A stretch of DNA of 64,000 bases from Antarcticibacterium flavum. Its GTDB lineage: Bacteria > Bacteroidota > Bacteroidia > Flavobacteriales > Flavobacteriaceae. Location of the stretch: the NCBI RefSeq assembly GCF_006159205.1, contig NZ_CP040812.1, positions 2,790,001-2,854,000 on the forward strand, written 5' to 3'. This document shows, piece by piece, positions 25,797 through 33,091 of the stretch. The translations under genes and the position numbers were made by a program. Numbering within the stretch: the stretch's first letter is position 1; every line of letters begins with the position of its first letter. The notes beneath the pieces were generated by a model. It worked only from the letters and a program-made list of their open reading frames with translations, ran no database searches and was not told the origin of the DNA.

Positions 25797-25842
25797 CAAA
25801 AATAGCGTGGAACTGAAGTGCAAAAAATGATTATGATCAGTT
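25797..25842 (-). promoter_or_regulatory. Crp/Fnr-type operator and perfect -7 element before the stress protein
   Basis: AAATGA-N6-TCAGTT at 25825-25842 is followed on the minus strand by TATTTTTG at 25797-25804, a perfect TAnnTTTG, with the shared spacing of 36.5 bases. The -7 element also lies in the loop of a short hairpin, CCACGC / GCGTGG (25792-25810). Confidence 0.75.
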
Positions 25843-25868
25843 ATTGAAAAAAAGGGATATTTTAAGGA

Positions 25869-26912
25869 TTAGCCTATTTTTTTAAGGGCTTCAACGTCCA
25901 GTAATTTGATATTACGGCCTTCAATTTCCAGCAGCCCCTCTTTCTTAAAATCTGAAAGGGTCCTTATAAGAGTTTCAGAAGCCATCCCTGCCACACTGGC
26001 CAGGTCACTCCTGGAGATCCTTATGCTTTGGGTAGGATGCCTGCGAATCTTTTGGGAGAACAACAAGATGGTTCGTGCCGTTTTTTTACGCACAGAGCCA
26101 TAGGCCATTTCTAAAAGTTGTTCTTTAATGCCGGTGATATTTTCTCCCATGGCATCTATAAGATCAAAGGCTATTTTATTATTTTGAGAAAGGATCTCTT
26201 TTAACTCCTCCTTGGAAACCGCATACACCCGGGTATCTTCCATAGCAGTGGCGTGCTCCTGGTAGGAATCAAGTTTCCCAAAGGAAGTATTTCCAAAAAA
26301 ATCGCCTTCTTTATATAAAGAGGTGATCAATTCCTTGCCATATTGATCCATTTTATGGCTTTTTACCACACCGCGGTCTACAAAGAAAAAGAAAAGCCCT
26401 TGTTTCCCTTCTTCATAAATGGTTTCTCCTGCCTTATAAGTTTGTAGCTCATAATTCTTTACCAGCTCTCTAAGATCGTTAAGACTGTTAAGCTGGGGTT
26501 TTTCGTTCTTATTTTCCTCATTGGTTTTGATCTTCTTTAGGATCGCAACCTTGGCAAGCCGGCTTTCAATAGCGCTTATCAACTCTTCTTCCTCAAATGG
26601 CTTAGTGAGATAATCATCTGCACCCAGGTCCATCCCTCTTCTTATATCTTTATGTTCTGTTTTTGCTGAAAGAAAGATGAATGGAATATGGTTGGTAGCT
26701 TCATCTTTGGATAGGGATTCCAGTACCCCGTAGCCGTCCATTTCAGGCATCATGATATCACACACAATGATATCTGGTAATTCCTGGCGTGCAAGTTCAA
26801 CTCCAATCCTGCCATTTGATGCGGTCACAACATTATACTCTGCCAGTTCCAGAAGCTCTGCGGTGTTCTCACGTACAACGATATCATCTTCTATGAATAA
26901 GATCTTTTTCAT
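25869..26912 (-). CDS. Response regulator fused to a Crp/Fnr DNA-binding module
   Basis: A 347-residue protein joining a receiver domain (1-125; phospho-acceptor Asp in DIIVCDIMMPEMDGYG), a cyclic-nucleotide-type barrel (about 150-265; YKAGETIYEEGKQGLFFFFV) and a Crp winged helix-turn-helix (ISRSDLASVAGMASETLIRT). The recognition helix has S-E-T-x-x-R, suited to a TGA half-site. It pairs with the PAS kinase 67 bases upstream, so phosphorylation and perhaps ligand binding both control DNA binding. The closest operator of the TGA-N6-TCA type lies 26 bases beyond its stop, before the stress protein. Confidence 0.92.
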   Translation of the reverse strand: MKKILFIEDDIVVRENTAELLELAEYNVVTASNGRIGVELARQELPDIIVCDIMMPEMDGYGVLESLSKDEATNHIPFIFLSAKTEHKDIRRGMDLGADDYLTKPFEEEELISAIESRLAKVAILKKIKTNEENKNEKPQLNSLNDLRELVKNYELQTYKAGETIYEEGKQGLFFFFVDRGVVKSHKMDQYGKELITSLYKEGDFFGNTSFGKLDSYQEHATAMEDTRVYAVSKEELKEILSQNNKIAFDLIDAMGENITGIKEQLLEMAYGSVRKKTARTILLFSQKIRRHPTQSIRISRSDLASVAGMASETLIRTLSDFKKEGLLEIEGRNIKLLDVEALKKIG

Positions 26913-26979
26913 TCTGTTCGGTTTTCTTTAGCCTTGTTCTTTAAATGAATTTAAAGCCAAAAATAAATAATTTTATGAT

Positions 26980-28227
26980 TTAACTATTTTCCCTTAGTAT
27001 GGGTAATTCTACAATAAATTTTGTTCCTACGTTTTCCCGGCTTGTAAAATTAATAGAACCACCCAGGTTTTCCAGGTGTACCTTGGCTATGTTGAGACCT
27101 ATCCCGGTTCCCTGATTGAGCAGTGCATTCTCTGCCCTGAAGTATCTTTCAAAAATATGCTTCTGGTCCTTCTCGGGTATACCCATGCCCTCATCTGTCA
27201 CAATAAAGATAATCATCTCTCCCTGTATCTTTATTTCAAATTTTATGAGGGTATTTTCAGGAGAGTATTTTATTGCATTACCCAATAAATTGGATAAAAC
27301 CAATTCGAGAATCTTTTCATCCTGGTGTAAAGTTATATTTTCAATATTGGTGGGATATTCGATCTCCTGCCCGCTTTTTAAGGTCACATTGGCATTATAT
27401 ACAACCTCGTTAACAAGTTTACTAAGATTAAAGGTGTTGAACTTATAATTTACCTTTCCAGATTCCAGGCGTTCAATAGAGAGAAAATCATTAAGAATGT
27501 TATCAAGGTAGTGGACCTTGTTCTTAATAGTGTTAAGGTGTTTTTCCCTTTTATCCTGTTGTTCTTCGAGTTTATATTTCCCGGCCAGCATCACAGAAGT
27601 TAGTATGCCGCTTAAAGGAGTCTTGAATTCGTGGGACACCAGAGAAAGAAACTTTGTTTTTAATTCGTTGAGTTCCTTTTCTTTTTGTAAAGCCACTTTA
27701 ATGCGATTCTCTGCCTCTTTTCTTTTTGTGATCTCCTGTTCCAGGCTAAGGTTTAAATTTTGGAGTTTCTCAACACTTTCCTCAAGTTCCCTGGTGCGAA
27801 CCTTGATCTTACCTTCCAGTTCACTGTTGAGTTCCTTTATTTGACGCTGTGTTTCCTTTCGAATGGTAATATCAATTATGAGCGACATTACATATCTTTT
27901 TCCATCGACTTCAAAGGGATTCAGGCCTGCTTCCACAGGAAATTGCTCCCCATTCTTCTTAACACCAAAAAGATCCCTGCCGTGTCCCATCTGGCGTTTT
28001 TCACTGTCATCAAGAAAACCTTTGAAGTGTTGCGGGTGACTGGACCTATACCTGCTGGGAATTAAAATGTTCAAAGGCTGGTCCTGGAGTTCTTCCTTGC
28101 TATATCCAAACATATGAGCCGCAGCGGTATTGCTGGCAACAATTATTTGTTTTTCATCCACGACAATTATGCCCTCTGATGCTGCTTCGAAAAGGACATT
28201 AAAAAGGTTTTCATTTTTTTCAAACAT
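26980..28227 (-). CDS. PAS-domain sensor histidine kinase
   Basis: A 415-residue soluble kinase. A PAS domain at the N-terminus (residues about 8-130: NVLFEAASEGIIVVDEKQ, MFGYSKEELQDQPLNIL) is followed by a PAC segment, a coiled coil (about 135-190), an H-box (SLVSHEFKTPLSGI) and an ATPase domain with N box (NLLGNAIKYSP), G1 (DEGMGIP) and G2 (GTGIGLNIA). It should phosphorylate the receiver-Crp protein 67 bases downstream. A PAS domain can hold heme or flavin, which would fit an oxygen or NO signal, but no ligand residue is obvious. Its own promoter is a plain TTG-N20-TAGATTTG. Confidence 0.9.
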   Translation of the reverse strand: MFEKNENLFNVLFEAASEGIIVVDEKQIIVASNTAAAHMFGYSKEELQDQPLNILIPSRYRSSHPQHFKGFLDDSEKRQMGHGRDLFGVKKNGEQFPVEAGLNPFEVDGKRYVMSLIIDITIRKETQRQIKELNSELEGKIKVRTRELEESVEKLQNLNLSLEQEITKRKEAENRIKVALQKEKELNELKTKFLSLVSHEFKTPLSGILTSVMLAGKYKLEEQQDKREKHLNTIKNKVHYLDNILNDFLSIERLESGKVNYKFNTFNLSKLVNEVVYNANVTLKSGQEIEYPTNIENITLHQDEKILELVLSNLLGNAIKYSPENTLIKFEIKIQGEMIIFIVTDEGMGIPEKDQKHIFERYFRAENALLNQGTGIGLNIAKVHLENLGGSINFTSRENVGTKFIVELPILRENS

Positions 28228-28259
28228 TCAATAAAGCTATAAGGAAAGTATTAACCGTA

Positions 28260-28290
28260 CAAATCTACAATGGCTAATTTACAAAAACAA
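28260..28290 (-). promoter_or_regulatory. Promoter of the PAS-kinase operon
   Basis: On the minus strand TTG (28288-28290) is followed after 20 bases by TAGATTTG (28260-28267), a full match to the Bacteroidota -33/-7 consensus. No TGA-N6-TCA site lies at the regulated spacing, so the operon is probably constitutive. Confidence 0.6.
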
Positions 28291-28384
28291 TCAACAACTC
28301 TAAGAGGCGGTGGAGTGAATGGAAAAAAAGCTTGTTCCCGTGGCTTCAAATAAAATTAATTTAAAGAGAATTAGGAGTAAAAAA

Positions 28385-28405
28385 AAGAGCCCCTATAGAG
28401 CTCTT
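28385..28405 (-). terminator. Terminator after the 113-residue hypothetical gene
   Basis: AAGAGC (28385-28390) and GCTCTT (28400-28405) form a short stem. On the minus strand it runs into a T-run (the A-run at 28379-28386), 30 bases after the stop. Confidence 0.6.
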
Positions 28406-28434
28406 ATATGTTTTTGGAAACAAAAGTATTTATA

Positions 28435-28776
28435 TTAAGCAGCAACAACTGTGTTGTAATTGTTAAGCAATGCCTGGTAGAAATGAAGGCTTTCCTTGTC
28501 ATTCTTTAAGCAGGCCTGTAAAAAATTATTAAGATCAAGACATTCAAAGGTAATAGCAGTATAATTACTATTTGACATAGGTAACTTAAGGTCAATTGTC
28601 TTAGCAAGGTAATTGATCTTTATATCCCTGGCATCAAAATACTTTTCCAAAATGGCACAGTGCAGGTTCTCAAACTTTTGTTTTTCCTGTTCCTGATTGT
28701 CGATGCTATAGGAAATTAAATTTTTTAAGTCGTCTATAATTAATTCGGGGGTAAAGTTACTCATGGTCAATCTCAT
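28435..28776 (-). CDS. Hypothetical protein, 113 residues
   Basis: A soluble, mostly helical protein of 113 residues that I do not recognise. It has two cysteines in the middle and C-terminal part (LHCAILEKYFD and TFECLDLNNF) and another in NFLQACLKND. No signal peptide or membrane helix. An alternative start is the ATG four codons on, at 28764. It is monocistronic, with a terminator behind it. No link to its neighbours can be drawn from sequence. Confidence 0.6.
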   Translation of the reverse strand: MRLTMSNFTPELIIDDLKNLISYSIDNQEQEKQKFENLHCAILEKYFDARDIKINYLAKTIDLKLPMSNSNYTAITFECLDLNNFLQACLKNDKESLHFYQALLNNYNTVVAA

Positions 28777-28899
28777 TTACATTATTATTCTACTCGTTTT
28801 ATTTCGCTATGCTAAGATACATGCGAGTGTGTTAATAAAAACATAAGGAGAGGGGGATTAATAGTAAATTAACTTTGGTAAACAAAAATTAGGATTCTG

Positions 28900-29532
28900 T
28901 TAAGATGGGAAATGGTGAATTGTGAGGGGGGAATTAATAAGCCGGTAGCGGTCGTCCAGTAATGCGGCATTAACAAAGACAGTTTCCTTTATTTTTACAA
29001 TCCCGTATTCATGATGTATATGACCAAAAATATGGTATGAAGGTTTGACTTCCTTTAATCGGGAAGTTAATTGTTCACATCCCAGATGTTTTTTATTATC
29101 CAGCTGGTCCAGAATGCCATATGGGGGAGTGTGGGTAATTAACAGTTCTACATCTTCAGGGATTAGATCCCAGCATTCTCTCATTTCCCTTCCCCGGGGT
29201 TTGGTAAAAGCCCAGTTAGAATCTCCAGGGGTAAAGGGGGAGCCCCAGAATTTCACATTATTGATAACCAATCCTGTATTTATAAGGCAGTGAATTCCCG
29301 CAGGGATTATTTTATCAAGGGAAGTCAGATGTTTTTCAAGATAAAAATCGTGGTTTCCCGGGACCAACAGTTTATGTTTATGCGGCAGGGAGGCGAACCA
29401 TTCAAGAAACTCCTGGGTTTCCTTTTTTGTGCCGGCTTCTGAAAAATCTCCGGCATGAATGATCACATCGCCGGGAGGAACTATTATGTCTTCTTGCTTG
29501 TTATGAGTATCGGCTATGCAAATGACCTTCAT
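28900..29532 (-). CDS. Metallophosphoesterase
   Basis: A 210-residue calcineurin-like phosphoesterase with all metal-binding motifs: IADTHNK (residues 6-12), GDVIIHAGDFSE (about 21-32), LLVPGNHDFYLE (about 55-66), LLITHTPPYG and FGHIHHEYG. These coordinate two metal ions for phosphoester hydrolysis. The family includes many proteins of unknown substrate; this size matches the YfcE-like or MPPED-like group. It stands alone between a membrane protein and a hypothetical gene. Cytoplasmic, no signal peptide. Confidence 0.88.
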   Translation of the reverse strand: MKVICIADTHNKQEDIIVPPGDVIIHAGDFSEAGTKKETQEFLEWFASLPHKHKLLVPGNHDFYLEKHLTSLDKIIPAGIHCLINTGLVINNVKFWGSPFTPGDSNWAFTKPRGREMRECWDLIPEDVELLITHTPPYGILDQLDNKKHLGCEQLTSRLKEVKPSYHIFGHIHHEYGIVKIKETVFVNAALLDDRYRLINSPLTIHHFPS

Positions 29533-29554
29533 ATGAACTCAATTTAAATTAAAA

Positions 29555-29578
29555 ATCCGGTAATCTTAGTCACCGGAT
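29555..29578 (-). terminator. Terminator after the 85-residue gene
   Basis: ATCCGGT (29555-29561) and ACCGGAT (29572-29578) form a 7-bp stem. On the minus strand TTTTAATTT follows. It separates the 85-residue gene from the metallophosphoesterase gene. Confidence 0.7.
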
Positions 29579-29614
29579 AATAATTTGGAGCAGTAAAGCT
29601 GCAATTAATTTTTC

Positions 29615-29872
29615 CTAACGGAAATCCTGTTCCTGTTCACCAGAAATATAATCTTTGTCTGATGGTAATAACTTACTCGTCAACCTGGTGACAAGAAAAG
29701 CTATGATCCCGGCAGAAAAAGCAAAAAACAGGAATTTTACCAGTAAACTGTCTGATAGGACAATACTGTAAATGGCAAGGAAGATCTCCAGTGCAAGAAT
29801 TGCTATTTTTAAGCCGAATTTAAATAACATAACAGGTTTATAAGTGGTAAAGATATATTGAATAGTGCACAA
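29615..29872 (-). CDS. Small membrane protein, 85 residues
   Basis: An 85-residue protein with hydrophobic stretches at about residues 15-40 (MLFKFGLKIAILALEIFLAI) and 45-65 (LLVKFLFFAFSAGIIAFLV), and a polar tail (DKDYISGEQEQDFR). I do not recognise the family. It has a terminator behind it and faces away from the AsmA-like gene. A -7-like TCAATTTG lies just upstream. Confidence 0.55.
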   Translation of the reverse strand: MCTIQYIFTTYKPVMLFKFGLKIAILALEIFLAIYSIVLSDSLLVKFLFFAFSAGIIAFLVTRLTSKLLPSDKDYISGEQEQDFR

Positions 29873-30006
29873 ATTTCATAATGCCTTACAAATTGACGAT
29901 AATTTAACTTATGCTGATTCTCAAAGGTTCAGCGAACGTTAAAAGGTCTTAAACCTTCTCCATATAACAGTGGTGTATCGTAAATTATGCCAGAAATTGA
30001 AATCAC

Positions 30007-31518
30007 TTGAAAAAAATAAAAATAATTTTAATAAGCCTGGGAATTCTGGTGCTCCTTATAATTCTTGGAGTTCTATTTGGTAACTGGTACCTCAAAAAAG
30101 AAATAAGAGCTGAACTTGACAAAAATGAGTATTCAGAAAATTTTAGTTACGAAGACCTTTCAGTTAATCTCCTCACTCAAAACGCTTCCCTGAGCCGTCC
30201 TGTATGGGAAAGCGAAAAATTTCTCTTTGAGGCTGAAGACATTCAGCTAAAGAATTTTAATATATGGAACTATCTTTCCAATGATATTATCGAGGTGGAT
30301 GAGCTTTTCCTTCTTAACCCAGGAATTGTCTTATATGATAATATTGAAGAAGAAGAAGAGTCGAATGGAAAAGAAATGCAGGAGGACATTAGGATAGGTA
30401 AACTCACAATCGTCAAAGGGAGGCTGGAGATGAAGGATAACCCGGAAGCAGATAATGAACTTTATCTCTCCATCTTATCTTTGAAGCTTGCCGGGATCCA
30501 GATCAATAGATCGACCACTCAATCAAAGATACCTTTTGAACATGAAGAATTGAGGTTGGAGGCAGATTCTCTTTTTTACGACCTCAATAGTGAGCACAGC
30601 CTGGGAATTAAGAATATCCTCCTTGATGATGGCCAATTGCGCCTTGAAGATCTTAACATACGCCCTAAATATTCTAAAGCAGACCATGACCGGGCCATAC
30701 CATATGAAAAGGACCGGGCCAGTGTTAGTATTAATTCGGTCATATTCAAACAACCAGAATGGGAACATAAAAATGACAGTCTTTATATTTCCAGTCCCGG
30801 GGTGGAAATAAGTGGCGCCGATGCTCAAATCTATAGGAATAAGCTCCTGCCAGACGATCCACGGGTCAAGCCTATGTATAGCGAAATGATACGGGAGCTG
30901 GGGATAAAAGTTAAACTTGACTCCGTTAACATTCGTGAATCTAATATCGTTTATGAAGAAAGGACCCGGGAAGAAAATCCTGCCGGCGCAATAAATTTTG
31001 GGAATGTCGAAGCTACTATAAAGAATATAGTGAACGTTAATATGGACTCAGATGATTTTCCTCTCACTTCTATTGAAGCCCGTGCAAACTTTATGGGCCA
31101 ATCCAGGGTTACGCTCAATTGGGAATTTGATATAAGAAACCTCCAGGATGAATTTCAAATAAACGGGAGTTTTGCAGGTATTGATGCTGAAGAAATAAAT
31201 CCCTTTATGAGGCCAGTGATGAATGTAGAGACCGAAGGTCATATTGAATCATTGTTCTACAATTTCTATGGGAATAGACATGAGGCCAGCGGAGACATGA
31301 AACTTTCTTACAGGGATTTTAAAATTTCGCTGCTAAAGGATGGAGAAAAAGAGGAGAAATCATTTCTCTCTGGCCTGGTAAATCTTATCCTTAAAAATGA
31401 TGTGGTAAATGAAGATGTTTCCCAGGAGGATATTAATGTTGAAAGAGATAAGACAAAATCTGTCTGGAATTTCTTTTGGTTATTAATTAGAGAAGGTTCT
31501 ATAAAGACCTTTTTGTAA
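30007..31518 (+). CDS. Hypothetical AsmA-like membrane-anchored protein
   Basis: A 503-residue protein with an N-terminal signal anchor (IILISLGILVLLIILGVLFG) and a long extracytoplasmic domain of strands. The start must be TTG at 30007, since no ATG precedes the anchor and it reads directly into KKIKIILISLG. Repeated motifs such as IRIGKLTIVKGRLEMKDN and VKLDSVNIRESNIVYEE resemble the repeats of AsmA/DUF748-type lipid-transport proteins (membership uncertain). The role in outer membrane lipid homeostasis is inference. It converges with the stress protein gene (end 31524). Confidence 0.6.
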   Translation: MKKIKIILISLGILVLLIILGVLFGNWYLKKEIRAELDKNEYSENFSYEDLSVNLLTQNASLSRPVWESEKFLFEAEDIQLKNFNIWNYLSNDIIEVDELFLLNPGIVLYDNIEEEEESNGKEMQEDIRIGKLTIVKGRLEMKDNPEADNELYLSILSLKLAGIQINRSTTQSKIPFEHEELRLEADSLFYDLNSEHSLGIKNILLDDGQLRLEDLNIRPKYSKADHDRAIPYEKDRASVSINSVIFKQPEWEHKNDSLYISSPGVEISGADAQIYRNKLLPDDPRVKPMYSEMIRELGIKVKLDSVNIRESNIVYEERTREENPAGAINFGNVEATIKNIVNVNMDSDDFPLTSIEARANFMGQSRVTLNWEFDIRNLQDEFQINGSFAGIDAEEINPFMRPVMNVETEGHIESLFYNFYGNRHEASGDMKLSYRDFKISLLKDGEKEEKSFLSGLVNLILKNDVVNEDVSQEDINVERDKTKSVWNFFWLLIREGSIKTFL

Positions 31519-31523
31519 GCAGG

Positions 31524-32375
31524 TCATATCTTAAAAGTAACTACAGGCTGCTGTGCGTGGTTTACAAGGTCTTCGCTAATGCTACCATTAAAGAAATGGG
31601 CTATGCCTTTTCTTCCATGGGTGCTTATTCCAATAAGTCCTGCGTCAATGCTCCTGGCGAAATTAAGTATCCCATTCTCCACGGTTACATCATTGTAAAT
31701 ATTCAGGGTGTAATCCTTGTCATCCTCACCTTCAACAAAATCATCTAAGCATTGTTGTGCATCATTATGTGTCATGAAATTGTTGGCTGTATTTATGTAA
31801 ACAAGGTGCAGGCGGGCACCAAGTTTGCCTGCAAAGCGTTTTGCCTGTTGCAGGGTGTGTTTGTTCTCAAGATCACAATCTGTGGCAAAAACAAAATCTT
31901 TTATATCAAATATCTCGTGATCATTTTTAATGACCAGCACAGGAATAGTGGAGTTCCTTACTACTTTCTCTGTATTAGAGCCAATGAACATCTCCTTAAA
32001 ACCGGTAGCTCCGTGGGATCCCATAACGATAAGGTCACAGTTGTGCTTTTCGCTTATTTCCATAATACCGTCAAAAGCCTGGTGGAACTCAACTGTTTCG
32101 GTTAATTTAATGTCCTTTAAATAAGGTTCCTGTCTTATTTCGCCAAAACGCTTTTTTGCAAGTTTCATAAAGTAAAGAGCTTCAGGCAGATTTTGGCTTC
32201 CACCTCCACCAACTCCACTTCCGCTTGCGGCGGCGCCTCCAACCAAATGCATTGGCAACTCGAGCATGTGCAGCAAAAAAATCTCGCCATCATATTTCCT
32301 GGCAAGTTGGGCAGCTACTTTTAAGGCATATTCTGCCTGCTCAGAAAAATCGGTAGGAACCAGGATCTTTTTCAT
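31524..32375 (-). CDS. Universal stress protein (two-domain)
   Basis: A 283-residue tandem universal stress protein. The first domain has MKKILVPTDFSEQAEYALKV at its start and the nucleotide loop LIVMGSHGATGFKEMFIGSNT. The second begins KDFVFATDCDLENKHTL and ends GISTHGRKGIAHFFNGSISE. A glycine/serine-rich linker (GGAAASGSGVGGGGS) is unusual inside the first domain. I chose the ATG at 32375: a start at 32426 would add 17 residues that do not match the family. Upstream lies a perfect palindrome at 32404-32420 that may be an operator. Confidence 0.88.
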   Translation of the reverse strand: MKKILVPTDFSEQAEYALKVAAQLARKYDGEIFLLHMLELPMHLVGGAAASGSGVGGGGSQNLPEALYFMKLAKKRFGEIRQEPYLKDIKLTETVEFHQAFDGIMEISEKHNCDLIVMGSHGATGFKEMFIGSNTEKVVRNSTIPVLVIKNDHEIFDIKDFVFATDCDLENKHTLQQAKRFAGKLGARLHLVYINTANNFMTHNDAQQCLDDFVEGEDDKDYTLNIYNDVTVENGILNFARSIDAGLIGISTHGRKGIAHFFNGSISEDLVNHAQQPVVTFKI

Positions 32376-32403
32376 ATGTAGATATTTTTTGTTTTCAAAG
32401 CTC

Positions 32404-32420
32404 ATATGCAATTTGCATAT
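32404..32420. promoter_or_regulatory. Perfect 17-bp palindrome upstream of the stress protein
   Basis: ATATGCAATTTGCATAT is a complete palindrome around a central T. It lies 29 bases from the start codon at 32375. It differs from the TGA-N6-TCA sites, so a different regulator is likely. No -7 element was tied to it. Confidence 0.45.
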
Positions 32421-32525
32421 CTCCACATTTCTCTGTTCATATTTGCCCGTATGCTCATTCCTTAATAACTTCTTGGAATTGATTGCTTTATTAAATTTAC
32501 GAATAAAATTTCATTCTCCTGCCGG

Positions 32526-32556
32526 TTTTAAATTTGGGAAAATTTTGTTATCTTTG
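32526..32556 (+). promoter_or_regulatory. Promoter of rimP-nusA-infB
   Basis: A perfect -7 element, TATCTTTG (32549-32556), is preceded by a TTTT motif at 32526-32529, about 19 bases away, in place of the -33 TTTG. Transcription should start near 32563, giving a leader of about 55 bases before the rimP start codon. Confidence 0.6.
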
Positions 32557-32582
32557 CAGCGTTGAAACGAAAAAAATACAGC

Positions 32583-32608
32583 GAGGGGACAGAAAGTCCC
32601 CTCTTTTT
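32583..32608 (+). terminator. Terminator-like hairpin directly before rimP
   Basis: GAGGGGAC (32583-32590) and GTCCCCTC (32596-32603) form an 8-bp GC-rich stem with a 5-base loop, followed by five T. It ends only about 10 bases before the rimP start codon and lies inside the predicted leader. This is the structure of an intrinsic terminator used as an attenuator, or of a stem that hides the start region. Confidence 0.7.
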
Positions 32609-32617
32609 ATAAAATAT

Positions 32618-33079
32618 ATGTTGCAGGAGCGAGTAGAGAATTTGCTGAAGGAAGCCTTTGAAGAGAATGATTCCTTATTTTTAATTTCCCTTAATATCAG
32701 TGATCAAAATCATATCCTTGTAGTGATAGACGGGGATGAAGGAGTGGCTGTAAACGATTGTATAGCGGTAAGCCGCAAGATCGAGAATGACCTGGACCGG
32801 GATGAACTGGATTTTTCCCTGGAGGTGACATCGGCAGGAGTATCAGAGCCATTAAAATTCCCACGACAATTCAGGAAAAATATTGGTAGAAAACTTGAAG
32901 TCCGGACAAATTCCAATAAATTTGAAGGAAATTTAATTGCTGTAGATGAGGAGGGTATCACCCTTCAATGGCAGGCAAGAGAGCCCAAGCCCGTTGGCAA
33001 AGGGAAAGTAACTGTAGATAAAGAAGCAAAAATAGCTTTTCAGGATATTGAAAAGGCTGTGGTTGTAATAACATTTTAA
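32618..33079 (+). CDS. rimP: Ribosome maturation factor RimP
   Basis: A 153-residue protein needed for 30S subunit maturation. The N-terminal domain has ISDQNHILVVIDGDEGVAVNDC; the end of that domain has LDFSLEVTSAGVSEPLKFPRQF (the VTSPG-like motif has Ala for Pro), and the C-terminal SH3-like domain has GNLIAVDEEGITLQWQ. I chose the ATG at 32618: a start at 32534 overlaps the promoter. It leads the rimP-nusA-infB operon; nusA starts 12 bases downstream. Confidence 0.93.
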   Translation: MLQERVENLLKEAFEENDSLFLISLNISDQNHILVVIDGDEGVAVNDCIAVSRKIENDLDRDELDFSLEVTSAGVSEPLKFPRQFRKNIGRKLEVRTNSNKFEGNLIAVDEEGITLQWQAREPKPVGKGKVTVDKEAKIAFQDIEKAVVVITF

Positions 33080-33091
33080 TAATTTATTGAT

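Noticed and set aside
29909..29926. TTATGC-N6-TCAAAG between the 85-residue gene and the AsmA-like gene
   Set aside because: The left half lacks the TGA core, and no -7 element lies at the regulated spacing on either strand.
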